Positions 37,521 through 46,004 of a DNA stretch of 64,000 bases are shown here, piece by piece (the first letter of the stretch is position 1; every line of letters begins with the position of its first letter). Both the position numbers and the translations under genes were made by a program. Under the pieces are notes generated by a model, which did no database searches, was not told where the DNA came from, and saw nothing but the letters and a program-made list of their open reading frames with translations. Origin of the DNA: Caenimonas soli (GTDB taxonomy: Bacteria; Pseudomonadota; Gammaproteobacteria; Burkholderiales; Burkholderiaceae_C); contig NZ_JABJVV010000016.1 of NCBI RefSeq assembly GCF_013155545.1, positions 1-64,000 on the forward strand, given 5' to 3'.

Positions 37521-38762
37521 TCAGGTTGCAGAAGTGCGGCCGGGAATCACTTCCTTGGCGACCAGCTGTCCCTTGCGGATTTCGTAGACGCCGAAGTCCG
37601 GCACGGTCTCGCCGTAGGTCCCGAACTCCAGTGCCGAGGAAGCGCCGTCGTAGTCGATCTTGGCTTTCTTGCGCAGCAGGTCGCGGCCTTCGACAAACGA
37701 TGCAACCTTGGTGCCGGGCGCGTTTGTCACGGTGCGAATCTTGGCATTGATTGCCATCGTGTCGGCCGTGGGGCCAGCTGCCTCGATTGCCAGTGCCAGG
37801 CTGATGACCATGTCGTAGGCCTGGGCGGCGAAGATCTCCGGGTCCTTACCTGTCGCCTTGCGGAACGCGGCGTCGAAACGCTTGTAGGCCGGCTGCGTGG
37901 TGGCTGCGACGTTGGACACCGCGATGATGCCCTCGGTCACTTGCGGGCCCAGCGCTTTCACCAGTTCCTGGTTGGCCGACCAGCCCGGCATGATGAACGT
38001 GCAGTCCTGGCCCGACTGATACCACTCCTTGAGGATGATGGTGGCGTCCGGTGTGTAGGCGCTCAGCGAAATGATGTCCGGCTTGGGAGCCAGTGCTCGG
38101 CCCAGTTCGGTGCGGTAACTGGTCTGGTTGGGCTCGTAGATCACGAAAGCCTCGACCTTGCCGCCGCCCTGTTCCCAGGCGCGCTTGAAGTAGTTGGCCT
38201 GCCCGACGAAGGTGGAGTTGTTGAAGGCCATCACGGCCGGGCGCTTGAAGCCGCGGCGGCGTGCGATCTCCGCGAATGCGTTGCCGAACACCGCGTTAGA
38301 TGCCTGGTATTGCCACGCCAGGTCGCGCTTGTCCTCGGTCAGCAGGTCAGGCGAGCCGCATGTGTTGAGCGAGATCACGCCGGCGGCGTTGGTGATCGGA
38401 AGCGTGGCCAGCGCCACGGACGACGACCAGATGCCGATGACGGCTTCGACCTTGGTGATTTCCACCAGCTTCTTCGCTGCCAGCACTGCCGCATCCGGGC
38501 GAGTCTGGTCATCTTCGGCGTAGAGCTGGAGTTGCCGTCCGGCGGCGCCTCCAGCTGCGTTGACCTCGGCGACCGCCAGCTTGATGGCTTCGAGCATGCC
38601 CGGGCCGTAGGTGCCGCCTGTGCCAGTGATCGAGTTCAGCGAGCCGATCTTGAAAGGCGCACTGGGTTGTGCAAGGGTCAGCCCCGGGAGGGCCGCGCCA
38701 GCCAGGCCGGCGGATGCCGCGAGGGCAAATTGCCGGCGGCCGATGTTGATGGGTTGTTCCAT
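37521..38762 (-). CDS. ABC transporter substrate-binding protein (LivK/periplasmic type 1)
   Basis: This is a 413-residue binding protein. The N-terminus INIGRRQFALAASAGLAGAA carries an RRxFxL stretch followed by a hydrophobic segment, which resembles a Tat signal; Sec export is also possible. The mature part has KIGSLNSITGTGGTYGPGM and AVIGIWSSSVALA, typical of the LivK fold. It defines the substrate of the LivHMGF importer; the ligand is unknown. GGAAGGAC precedes ATG 38762. Confidence 0.88.
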   Translation of the reverse strand: MEQPINIGRRQFALAASAGLAGAALPGLTLAQPSAPFKIGSLNSITGTGGTYGPGMLEAIKLAVAEVNAAGGAAGRQLQLYAEDDQTRPDAAVLAAKKLVEITKVEAVIGIWSSSVALATLPITNAAGVISLNTCGSPDLLTEDKRDLAWQYQASNAVFGNAFAEIARRRGFKRPAVMAFNNSTFVGQANYFKRAWEQGGGKVEAFVIYEPNQTSYRTELGRALAPKPDIISLSAYTPDATIILKEWYQSGQDCTFIMPGWSANQELVKALGPQVTEGIIAVSNVAATTQPAYKRFDAAFRKATGKDPEIFAAQAYDMVISLALAIEAAGPTADTMAINAKIRTVTNAPGTKVASFVEGRDLLRKKAKIDYDGASSALEFGTYGETVPDFGVYEIRKGQLVAKEVIPGRTSAT

Positions 38763-38862
38763 GATCGTGTCCTTCCGTGGTGAGATGTCGCTGGGGTTGG
38801 TATACGCTTGCTGCGACAGTTTGCAAGTGGGGTGGGTGAATTGGAGTCCGTCCGCGGGCGGT

Positions 38863-40074
38863 CTATTGGACCGCGCCGCGTGAGCGCATTTCGCGGATGG
38901 TGTCTTGCGGCACGCCGAACTCGCGCAGGACCTCATCGGTGTCCTGCCCGAACGTGGGCGCCGCGCGGTGGATGCGCCCGGGTGTCTTCGAGAATCTGGT
39001 GGGAATGCCGATCATTTTCATGCGGCCCAGCGTGGCATGGTCGACCTCGGCCACCATGCCGCGAGCGAGGTAGTGCGGATCTTGCATCGCCTGGCCGAAG
39101 TCATTGACCGGCCCGCACGGAACATTGGCCGCCTCGCAGCGCGCAATCCACGTGGCCGCGTCGGTCTTGCGGAATTCTGCTTCGAGCAGGGACTCGAGTT
39201 CTTCGACATGATCGAGCCGGTCCGAGTTTGTGATGAAACGCGGATCGTCCATCAGCTCGGCGCGGCCCAGCACGTCGGCGCACAGCCGCTCCCAGGTGCG
39301 CTGGTTGGCTGCGCCGATAACAATGTAGCCCTCGGCGGTGTTGAACACCTGGTAGGGCGCCGACACGCGATGCCGGCTGCCCGTTGCCTGCGGTACCGTG
39401 CCCTCGCTAAAGTAGGCGGCGGCCTCCCAGATGAACCACGGCAGGCCGCACTCGGCCAGCGAGATGTCAATGTGCTGGCCTTCACCCGTGCGCATCTGGT
39501 GCATGCAGGCCGCCAGGATGGCGTAGATCGCCGTCAGTCCCGCGCCCACGTCATAGATGGCGATGCCCGACTTCAGGGGCCGCCCTCCGGGTTCTCCAGT
39601 CATGCTCATGATGCCTGTCATCCCCTGTGCAACCAGGTCGAAGCCGCCTTTCCCGGCGTACGGGCCGGTTTGTCCGTAGCCGGAAATCGAACAGTACACG
39701 AGGCGCGGGTTGATGCGGCTCAGGGTGTCGTAGTCGACTCCCAAGGACTTGGTGACGCCCACCCGGTAGTTCTCCACCACCACATCGGCCCAGTGCACCA
39801 TGTCGTACAGGATCTCCCGCGACTCGGCGTCCTTCAGGTTGAGAACGATGCCGCGCTTGTTGCGGTTGATGTGGGCGAAGCAAGTCGATTCGCCATTGAC
39901 GTACGGCCCCATTTCACGCGAGTCGTCGCCGGTTCCGGCCTTCTCGACCTTGATCACTTCCGCGCCCAGGTCGGCCAGCACCATCGTGCAATAGGGCCCG
40001 GCCATGATCTGCGACAGGTCCAGGATCTTCAGGCCGGCCAGCGGCGTATTGGCGTGCGTGTTGTTGCTTGTCAT
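38863..40074 (-). CDS. CaiB/BaiF-family (class III) CoA-transferase
   Basis: This 403-residue protein begins with the family motif GLKILDLSQIMAGPYCTMVLADLGAEVIKVE (about residues 14-44). NRNKRGIVLNLK follows, and the likely catalytic aspartate is D175 in SGIAIYDVGAG. These enzymes move CoA between carboxylic acids, priming an acid for CoA-dependent steps. ATG 40074 follows the crotonase-fold gene by 8 bp. The acid substrate probably derives from the aminotransferase product (inference). Confidence 0.9.
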   Translation of the reverse strand: MTSNNTHANTPLAGLKILDLSQIMAGPYCTMVLADLGAEVIKVEKAGTGDDSREMGPYVNGESTCFAHINRNKRGIVLNLKDAESREILYDMVHWADVVVENYRVGVTKSLGVDYDTLSRINPRLVYCSISGYGQTGPYAGKGGFDLVAQGMTGIMSMTGEPGGRPLKSGIAIYDVGAGLTAIYAILAACMHQMRTGEGQHIDISLAECGLPWFIWEAAAYFSEGTVPQATGSRHRVSAPYQVFNTAEGYIVIGAANQRTWERLCADVLGRAELMDDPRFITNSDRLDHVEELESLLEAEFRKTDAATWIARCEAANVPCGPVNDFGQAMQDPHYLARGMVAEVDHATLGRMKMIGIPTRFSKTPGRIHRAAPTFGQDTDEVLREFGVPQDTIREMRSRGAVQ

Positions 40075-40082
40075 GGTGTTCT

Positions 40083-40856
40083 TCAGCGTCCGGTGAAGAC
40101 GGGCCTTTCCTTGCTGGCGAAAGCGGCGCGGCCTGCCTTGTAGTCCTGCGTGTCGAAGCACGCGTAGGCTTCGTCGCGCTCTTCGAGCGTGAGCGGGCGA
40201 GGGTCACGCAGCCGCGTGACGAACTTCTTGTGCCAGCGGTTGACCAAGGGGGCGCCGGCGACGATGCGCCCTACAGTCTGGGCGACGTTCTGCTCGAACT
40301 CGCCGTCATCGACGACTCGCGTCACGAGTCGTTTCGCGAGGGCTTCCTCGGCACCGAACACGTGGCCTTCGAGCAGCATTTCCAGCGCCGCGGTGTGGCC
40401 GGCAACCTGGATCAGGTCGCCCAGTTCGTCGTGGTCGACAGTCAGGCCGATGCGATTGATTGGCAGCCCAAAACGGGAACTGCGTGCGGCGATGCGGATG
40501 TCGCACATGGCCGCGATCTCCAGGCCGCCGCCGACGCAGGCGCCCTCGATCGCAGCCACTGTGGGATGCCGTGTGTTCTTCAGGCGGTCAGTCATCGCTA
40601 GCGTGAAGCGGGCGTACTCGCGCGCCTGCTCGCGGCCGCTGCGGCTCTCGTCGAATCCGCCGATGTCGCTGCCCGCGCAGAAGGTGCCGCCTGCGCCACG
40701 CACCACGATGCAACGGATGCTGTCGTCGGCATCGAGCGCGGACAGTGCCTCGCCGAATGCGCCGTACATCTCCATCGTGAATGCGTTGCGCCTGGCCGGC
40801 CGGTCCATCAGCACTGTGGCCAGCCCCGATGCTTCGCGGGTGGTGCGGATCGTCAT
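40083..40856 (-). CDS. enoyl-CoA hydratase/isomerase-family protein with atypical active site
   Basis: This 257-residue crotonase-fold protein has oxyanion-hole segments CAGSDIGGFD (60-69) and IEGACVGGGLEIAAMCDIRIA (about 103-123). The first catalytic glutamate of true hydratases (in a P-E-I type motif) is missing: the aligned region reads GLPINRIGL at 130-138. A glutamate near 159 (AALEMLLEG) fits the second. It may therefore be an isomerase, hydrolase or other crotonase rather than a hydratase. It overlaps the upstream gene by four bases and is followed by the CoA-transferase. Confidence 0.83.
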   Translation of the reverse strand: MTIRTTREASGLATVLMDRPARRNAFTMEMYGAFGEALSALDADDSIRCIVVRGAGGTFCAGSDIGGFDESRSGREQAREYARFTLAMTDRLKNTRHPTVAAIEGACVGGGLEIAAMCDIRIAARSSRFGLPINRIGLTVDHDELGDLIQVAGHTAALEMLLEGHVFGAEEALAKRLVTRVVDDGEFEQNVAQTVGRIVAGAPLVNRWHKKFVTRLRDPRPLTLEERDEAYACFDTQDYKAGRAAFASKERPVFTGR

Positions 40857-41836
40857 GCCGCGGCCCCTTCCAGCAGCAGCTCGGTGCCCTGGAGCACGGC
40901 GCGACCGTCGAGCTCCAGCGTGGCATCGGTGACGATGGTGTCGTAATGCGCTGCGGCCTTCACCTTGCCGCCGATATAGGCGCTGGTGCCCAGTGCGAGC
41001 TGGATCGAGCCATAGACACTCTCGTCAGACAGCATGGTTCCGTCGAGCGTGCACTTCGGGTTCATGCCCACGCCAAGTTCACCCAGGTTGTAGACCAGCG
41101 GGTCGCCGAAGGAGGCCAGCAGTTCGCGGAAACGGCGCGCTTCCTCGCCGCCCTCGATGGCGACCGCCATGCCGTCAACGAAACGGATGCGCACCGGCTC
41201 ATCCTTGATCAGGCCCAGCCCCGGGATGCTGGCATTGACGACGATCAGCCCGTTGGCCGTGCCCTCCACCGGCGCCAGGCTGGACTCCAGGCAGTAGCCG
41301 GCCGATATGTCGACCGTGTTGGCGAAGCCGTGCAGCGCCCTGCCGCGGCGCTCGGCGATGCTCATGCTGATGTCGGTACCCAGCGCCGTAGTGACGCGGG
41401 CGTGGCTTGCGTGGGTGAACGCATTGGCCAGCCCCTCGATCTGCGGCTTGAGTGCGGCGAAGTCGGCACTCCAGCCTTCGGCGAGGAAGAAGTCGTCGGC
41501 CGTGGACTCCGGCAGCACGATCACGCCGACACCCGCGCGAGTGGCGCGCTGCCGCGCCTCGGTGTGTGCGGCATTGGTGCGCATCAGGGCGATGACCAGG
41601 TCGGCTGCGCACATGGCCTGTGCCACCACCTCGGTGAAGCCACCTCCATGGTGGGCGCTGCCGGCCACCTGCAACAGGTGAAGCGTCGCGCCGGATTCCT
41701 GCACTGCAATGGCGAGCGGCTGGACGTTGTGCTCGGTGTACAGGTCGTACAGGACGAGCACGTTCATCCCTGGCCGCGCGGCGCCCAGCAGCTGGACAAC
41801 CTTGCGGGCGTTGGGGAGCTTGAGCAGCGTGTTCAC
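40853..41836 (-). CDS. M29 aminopeptidase/NicX-like metalloenzyme
   Basis: This 327-residue protein resembles the aminopeptidase T (M29) and 2,5-dihydroxypyridine dioxygenase (NicX) superfamily. It has a Rossmann-like N-terminal half (LVLYDLYTEHNVQPLA, ADLVIALMRTNAAHTEAR). The C-terminal metal-site pattern is GELGVGMNPKCTLDG, then ESVYGSIQLALGTS and HYD at 297-299. M29 members hydrolyse peptide bonds; NicX opens a pyridine ring. The sequence does not tell these apart. Operon position suggests action on a small amino or amide compound. Confidence 0.65.
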   Translation of the reverse strand: MNTLLKLPNARKVVQLLGAARPGMNVLVLYDLYTEHNVQPLAIAVQESGATLHLLQVAGSAHHGGGFTEVVAQAMCAADLVIALMRTNAAHTEARQRATRAGVGVIVLPESTADDFFLAEGWSADFAALKPQIEGLANAFTHASHARVTTALGTDISMSIAERRGRALHGFANTVDISAGYCLESSLAPVEGTANGLIVVNASIPGLGLIKDEPVRIRFVDGMAVAIEGGEEARRFRELLASFGDPLVYNLGELGVGMNPKCTLDGTMLSDESVYGSIQLALGTSAYIGGKVKAAAHYDTIVTDATLELDGRAVLQGTELLLEGAAA

Positions 41837-41847
41837 GGCAGTTTCTT

Positions 41848-43188
41848 TCAGGCCGCGACGGCGCTGCGCGAGTGCACCGCCGTCATGGCGTCGCCGAGGA
41901 TGTCGAGGCCGCGTTCGATCTCGTCTGCTTCGGCAGCGATCGGTCCGAGGAAACGGATCACGTTGCCATGGAAGCCTGCCTTCACCAGCAGCAGGCCCTG
42001 CTGGTAGGCCTCATTCACGATGGCCGCGCCGATTTGGCCATCCGGCAGGTGCGTGTCGCGGTCTTGCACGATTTCCATGGCGACCATGGCGCCGACACCG
42101 CGCACGTCGCCCACGAACGGGAACGAACGCGCCCAGGCGTTGAAGCGGCTGCGCACGGCCTCGCCGATCAGGCGGGAACGGCGCGCATAGTCTTCGCGCT
42201 GCATCACTTCGATGGTTGCTAGGGCTGCCGCGCATGCCAGGGGATTGCCGCCATAGGTACCGCCGAGTCCGCCCACCGCAGGCGCATCCATCAGGTCGGC
42301 GCGGCCAACCACCGCGGCGATCGGCATGCCGCCGCCCATGGACTTGGCCAGCGTGTACAAGTCAGCCTCGACACCGGAATGCTCGGTGGCGAACCAGCGA
42401 CCCGTGCGGCAAAAGCCCGACTGGATCTCGTCGGCGATCAGCACGATGCCATGCTGCGTGCAGTACTCGCGCAGGCTGCGCAGGAAGGATGCCGGCGCGA
42501 CGTGGAAGCCGCCCTCACCCTGCACCGGCTCGATCACCACTGCGGCGATGTGCTGCGGCGTCGCCTCCGACTCCACAACGCGGCGGAACTCCGCGAAAGC
42601 CGCTGCGGAGCATGCGGCTTCGTCCGGCGCGCCGCTGCGATACAGCACGGGAAAAGGCGCGCGAAAGACCTCTGACGCAAAGGGGCCGAAGCCGGTCTTG
42701 TACGCCGGCGCCTTGGCGGTCAGCGACAGCGCCATCATCGTGCGGCCGTGGAAGCCATTGGTGAACGCCACGATGCCCGGCCGACCGGTGGCCTTACGCG
42801 CAATCTTCACGGCGTTTTCGACCGCCTCGGCACCGGTGGACTGAAGCATCACCTTCTTGGGCCAGCTGCCGGGGACGATTTCCACCAGCTTTTCCGCCAG
42901 GTCGATGTATTGCGGATACATGACGATGTTGAAGCAGGTGTGCAGGAACCGGTCGGCCTGATCCTTGACTGCCTGTACCACAGCGGGATGGGCGTGCCCG
43001 ACGTTCAGCGTTCCGATGCCACCGGCGAAGTCTATGAAGCGATGACCGTCCAGGTCTTCGACCGTGCAACCCTGGGCCGTACGGGCGAACACCGGGGCGC
43101 CGTTGGCGACCCCTCTGGCCACGACCTTGTCACGGCGGTCCTTGTAAGCCTGGCACTGCGGGCCGGGGAGCATGGGTTGCTGTTGCAT
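41848..43188 (-). CDS. class III aminotransferase (4-aminobutyrate transaminase-like)
   Basis: This is a 446-residue PLP enzyme. STGAEAVENAVKIARKATGRP (about 117-137) binds the cofactor phosphate, D253 is in LIADEIQSGFCRTG, and the PLP lysine is K282 in YTLAKSMGGGMP. GGTYGGNPLACAAAL supports the GABA/beta-alanine aminotransferase group. It would convert an omega-amino acid to a semialdehyde. ATG 43188 has AAGGAGAG seven bases upstream. It is the first gene of the operon and is read divergently from a GntR regulator. Confidence 0.88.
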   Translation of the reverse strand: MQQQPMLPGPQCQAYKDRRDKVVARGVANGAPVFARTAQGCTVEDLDGHRFIDFAGGIGTLNVGHAHPAVVQAVKDQADRFLHTCFNIVMYPQYIDLAEKLVEIVPGSWPKKVMLQSTGAEAVENAVKIARKATGRPGIVAFTNGFHGRTMMALSLTAKAPAYKTGFGPFASEVFRAPFPVLYRSGAPDEAACSAAAFAEFRRVVESEATPQHIAAVVIEPVQGEGGFHVAPASFLRSLREYCTQHGIVLIADEIQSGFCRTGRWFATEHSGVEADLYTLAKSMGGGMPIAAVVGRADLMDAPAVGGLGGTYGGNPLACAAALATIEVMQREDYARRSRLIGEAVRSRFNAWARSFPFVGDVRGVGAMVAMEIVQDRDTHLPDGQIGAAIVNEAYQQGLLLVKAGFHGNVIRFLGPIAAEADEIERGLDILGDAMTAVHSRSAVAA

Positions 43189-43226
43189 TGCAATCTCTCC
43201 TTGGATCTGGGTACTGGTTGCGATGT

Positions 43227-43255
43227 ACTTTATCTTGTCTCATTTTCTGTGTCAA
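43227..43255 (-). promoter_or_regulatory. promoter of the accessory-region-1 operon
   Basis: On the minus strand, TTGACA (43250-43255) and TAAAGT (43227-43232) are separated by 17 bp, a good sigma-70 match in an AT-rich stretch. The -35 box overlaps an inverted repeat CAATCA/TGATTG (43253-43273), a plausible regulator site. Confidence 0.6.
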
Positions 43256-43266
43256 TCATTGTATTG

Positions 43267-43304
43267 TTGATTGATCTTTATTTTGTTCTCTAATTTGTGT
43301 ACAA
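43267..43304 (+). promoter_or_regulatory. gntR promoter with overlapping operator candidate
   Basis: TTGATT (43267-43272), 16 bp, TCTAAT (43289-43294) is a sigma-70-like promoter for the GntR gene. Directly after the -10 lies TTGT-GT-ACAA (43295-43304), an inverted repeat resembling GntR-family half sites, placed where a bound repressor would block the start of transcription. Autoregulation is inferred. Confidence 0.55.
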
Positions 43305-43371
43305 TCCTGCCCATGATGCTGCTTCCAGTGAGTTAGATTCCGTGCTCCACCGCTACTCCCAGCTGCCACCC

Positions 43372-44043
43372 ATGGACAAAGCCCAGTCAGAAGAAGCCGG
43401 CTCCCCGAGCGCTCGCGCTGTTCTGGTCGACCTGCGCGAGCGGATTTCGTCGCAGACGCTGCTGCCCGGTGCCCGCATCACGGAGGAGGAAGTGGCCAAG
43501 GCCTACAACATCACCCGTGCCAAGGCGCGGGAGGTGCTGGCCACCCTGGAGGACCGCAATCTGATAGAGCGCATCCCGAACAGGGGCGCGGTCGTGGCGT
43601 TCGTCGACATGGAGGCCACCTACAAACTCTATGAAGTCCGCGAGGCGCTGGACGGGCTAACGGTCCGGCTCGCCACGCAGAACACCAAGCCGGAAGACTG
43701 GAAGGACATGCAGGAGTCGCTTGGTGAACCGTTCGAGCGCAGCCTTCGGGAAGGCGACATCGATGGTCACATCGCGACGATCGAGCGCTTTCGTGGCCGC
43801 CTGCGCCAAGCGGCCGACAACGACACCCTGACCGACCTGAGCGAACGGGTCTATGAGCGCACGCGGGTCACGATCCGGCGCGTGGCACTGCTGCCCGGCC
43901 GCGCCGAGATGGGCATCACGCAATACCGGGCTGTGCTTGCCGCCATCGTGAAGGGTGACGCGGACGAAGCGGAACAGAAAATCCGCGAGCTCAATCGCAG
44001 CGCCCGCGAGTACATGCTGCGGTACAAGAATTTCGTCCTATAG
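43372..44043 (+). CDS. GntR-family (FadR subgroup) regulator of accessory region 1
   Basis: This is a 223-residue regulator. The N-terminal winged helix has ITEEEVAKAYNITRAKAREVLATLEDRNLIERIPNRGAVV (about residues 37-77). The all-helical FCD-type ligand domain follows, with YKLYEVREALDGLTVRLAT and a late histidine-poor variant of the metal site. ATG 43372 is preferred: an in-frame GTG at 43297 lies inside the operator and is unlikely to be translated, while a GTG at 43342 is possible. It is divergent from the operon it probably controls. Confidence 0.82.
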   Translation: MDKAQSEEAGSPSARAVLVDLRERISSQTLLPGARITEEEVAKAYNITRAKAREVLATLEDRNLIERIPNRGAVVAFVDMEATYKLYEVREALDGLTVRLATQNTKPEDWKDMQESLGEPFERSLREGDIDGHIATIERFRGRLRQAADNDTLTDLSERVYERTRVTIRRVALLPGRAEMGITQYRAVLAAIVKGDADEAEQKIRELNRSAREYMLRYKNFVL

Positions 44044-44048
44044 GGAAC

Positions 44049-44079
44049 GCGACCCTGTTCCCTCTGGAACTTGGGTCGC
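44049..44079. terminator. stem-loop between gntR and convergent ssb
   Basis: GCGACCC/GGGTCGC (44049-44055 with 44073-44079) encloses a second stem, GTTCC/GGAAC. A run of six T on the minus strand lies next to it on the ssb side, within CCAC-TTTTTT-GTGG. It probably stops the two converging transcripts, although no T-tract directly follows the main stem. Confidence 0.5.
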
Positions 44080-44107
44080 TATCCACAAAAAAGTGGCCTT
44101 ATCCGAT

Positions 44108-44599
44108 TTAGAACGGGATGTCGTCGTCCATGTCGTCGAAGCCGGTCGAGGGCTTGGACGCGGCAGGACGCTGTGCCGGAGCCGAGGGGCGCGAAGCGGG
44201 CGCCGGCGCGCGGCGGGGTGCGCCACCGCCGTCTTCATCGCCACCACCGGGGCTGCCCATGCCTTCACGGCCGCCCAGCAGCTGCATTTCGGTGGCGACG
44301 ATATCGGTCGCGGTCTTCTCGACGCCGTCCTTGTCGGTGTACTTCCGGTAGACAAGGCGGCCCTCCACGTAGATCGGACGGCCCTTCTTGACGTACTCGC
44401 CCACGATCTCGGCCAGGCGGTCGAAGAAGGTGACGCGGTGCCACTGCGTTTCCTCGATCGATTCACCGCTGGTCTTGTCCTTGCGCTTGCTGGTGGTGGC
44501 GACGCTCACGTTGGCCACGGCCGAGCCCGACGGCAAGTAACGGATTTCGGGGTCCCGGCCGCAATTGCCGACCAGGATGACTTTGTTGACGGATGCCAT
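44108..44599 (-). CDS. ssb: single-stranded DNA-binding protein
   Basis: SSB coats single-stranded DNA in replication, repair and recombination. The 163-residue protein has the N-terminal OB fold (about 1-110, starting [20 protein letters not shown]). A glycine/alanine/proline-rich linker follows, and the acidic tip ends DDDIPF, which recruits partner proteins. It sits directly downstream of an MFS gene and near uvrA, a common arrangement in this group. Confidence 0.96.
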   Translation of the reverse strand: MASVNKVILVGNCGRDPEIRYLPSGSAVANVSVATTSKRKDKTSGESIEETQWHRVTFFDRLAEIVGEYVKKGRPIYVEGRLVYRKYTDKDGVEKTATDIVATEMQLLGGREGMGSPGGGDEDGGGAPRRAPAPASRPSAPAQRPAASKPSTGFDDMDDDIPF

Positions 44600-44627
44600 G
44601 GGGAATGTTCCTCCGGTAATTTGATGA

Positions 44628-45836
44628 TTATGTCGCCTGGGCCTCGTCGGCCAATACCTGCTCCGCCGACCCGCCCGACGCCGGCGCCCTCATGGGCCAG
44701 GCCACGGCCAGCCAAAGCAGCATCAGCCCGGCGCAGGCCGCGAACAAGCCTTGAGTACCAACGTTCTTGGCCAGCCAGCCGCCGACCGCCCCGCCTGCGA
44801 AGAAACCCAGGGATTGCAGGGTGTTGTACACACCCAGCGCCGCGCCACGGGCATGCGGCGGCGCGATGCGCGAGGCCATGCTGGGCTGGCTGGCCTCCAG
44901 CACGTTGAAGCCGCAGAAAAAGACGAACAGCAGCGCCGCCAGCGCGCCGATTCCGGGTCGGCCGGCGGCCAGCAGCAGCCCCACCTGGACCAGGGCGACC
45001 ACGGCCACCGAGGCCAGGAATACCGCCCGCAGGTAGCCGCGCCGCTCCAGCGGAAACAGCGTCATGCCCATGACCACGAACGAAGCCAGCACGGCGGGCA
45101 GGTACACATACCAGTGCTGCTCCTTGGGCAGGCCGGCCTGCACCAGCAGCGCGGGGATGGCCACCCACATCGCCAGCTGCACCGCGTGCAGCACGAAAAC
45201 CCCCACGTCCAGGCGCAGCAGGCCGGGATGACTGAGCACTTCGGACAGCTTGCCGCGGGGCACGTTCTTGTGCTGGACCGGCTCAGGCGGGGTCCACCAC
45301 GCGATCACGGCAATGCAGCCCAGGGCCAGGGCGCCGGTGACGGCAAAAAGCCCTCCCAGGCCCACCTGGGTGACCAGCAGAGGCGCCACCACCAGCGACA
45401 GGGCGAACATCAGGCCGATGCTGGCGCCCACCAGGGCCATCGCCTTGGTGCGCACTTCGTCGCGGGTCTGGTCGGCCAGCAAGGCGGTCACCGCGGCGGA
45501 TACCGCGCCGGCCCCCTGCAAGGAACGGCCCGCGATCAGCCAGCCCAGGGTTTCGGCGCCGGCGGCGACAAAACTCCCGGCCGCGAACACGATGAGCCCG
45601 AAGATGATCGTCCGCTTGCGGCCCAGCCGGTCCGAAGCCATGCCGAAGGGGATTTGCAAAATGCCCTGGGTCAGGCCGTAGATGCCCATGGCCAGGCCGA
45701 CCAGGGCGGGGTCGCCGCCGCCCGGGTACCGGGCCGCCTCCAGCGCAAACACCGGAAGAACCAGGAACAAGCCGAGCATGCGAGCGGCAAAAACGGTGGC
45801 GAGCGAGCCACTGGCGCGGCGCTCCAGGGGCGTCAT
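44628..45836 (-). CDS. major facilitator superfamily transporter
   Basis: This is a 402-residue 12-helix transporter of the drug:H+ antiporter type (YajR/AraJ-like). The N-terminal helix is [19 protein letters not shown]. The A-motif between helices 2 and 3 is [16 protein letters not shown], and [18 protein letters not shown] is in helix 4. It exports or imports an unknown solute. ATG 45836 (MTPLERRAS) was chosen because the first helix follows at family spacing; the upstream extension overlaps uvrA. It is divergent from uvrA and 28 bp from ssb. Confidence 0.88.
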   Translation of the reverse strand: MTPLERRASGSLATVFAARMLGLFLVLPVFALEAARYPGGGDPALVGLAMGIYGLTQGILQIPFGMASDRLGRKRTIIFGLIVFAAGSFVAAGAETLGWLIAGRSLQGAGAVSAAVTALLADQTRDEVRTKAMALVGASIGLMFALSLVVAPLLVTQVGLGGLFAVTGALALGCIAVIAWWTPPEPVQHKNVPRGKLSEVLSHPGLLRLDVGVFVLHAVQLAMWVAIPALLVQAGLPKEQHWYVYLPAVLASFVVMGMTLFPLERRGYLRAVFLASVAVVALVQVGLLLAAGRPGIGALAALLFVFFCGFNVLEASQPSMASRIAPPHARGAALGVYNTLQSLGFFAGGAVGGWLAKNVGTQGLFAACAGLMLLWLAVAWPMRAPASGGSAEQVLADEAQAT

Positions 45837-46004
45837 GCTGGCGGAAGCGAGGGAAACGGGGACTGTATTCACGAAGCGAGGGGTAGCAGGAATCGGGCCG
45901 CCTGGCGGGCCGGCAAACCAGGGATTGTCCGGCATTCCGCCGGGCCGGGTGCGCGGCATGGCCCGGCGCTCTATCATGTTGGGTTTTCCTGGGCGTACCC
46001 CGAC

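Noticed and set aside
43313..43336. Seven-codon upstream frame (MMLLPVS) before the GntR gene of accessory region 1
   Set aside because: Too short, no ribosome binding site and no attenuator-like structure beside it; chance is sufficient.
44751..46004. Possible 418-residue N-terminal extension of UvrA
   Set aside because: This part is antisense to the MFS transporter, rich in Q/H/G and unlike any domain; UvrA family similarity starts at the proposed TTG.
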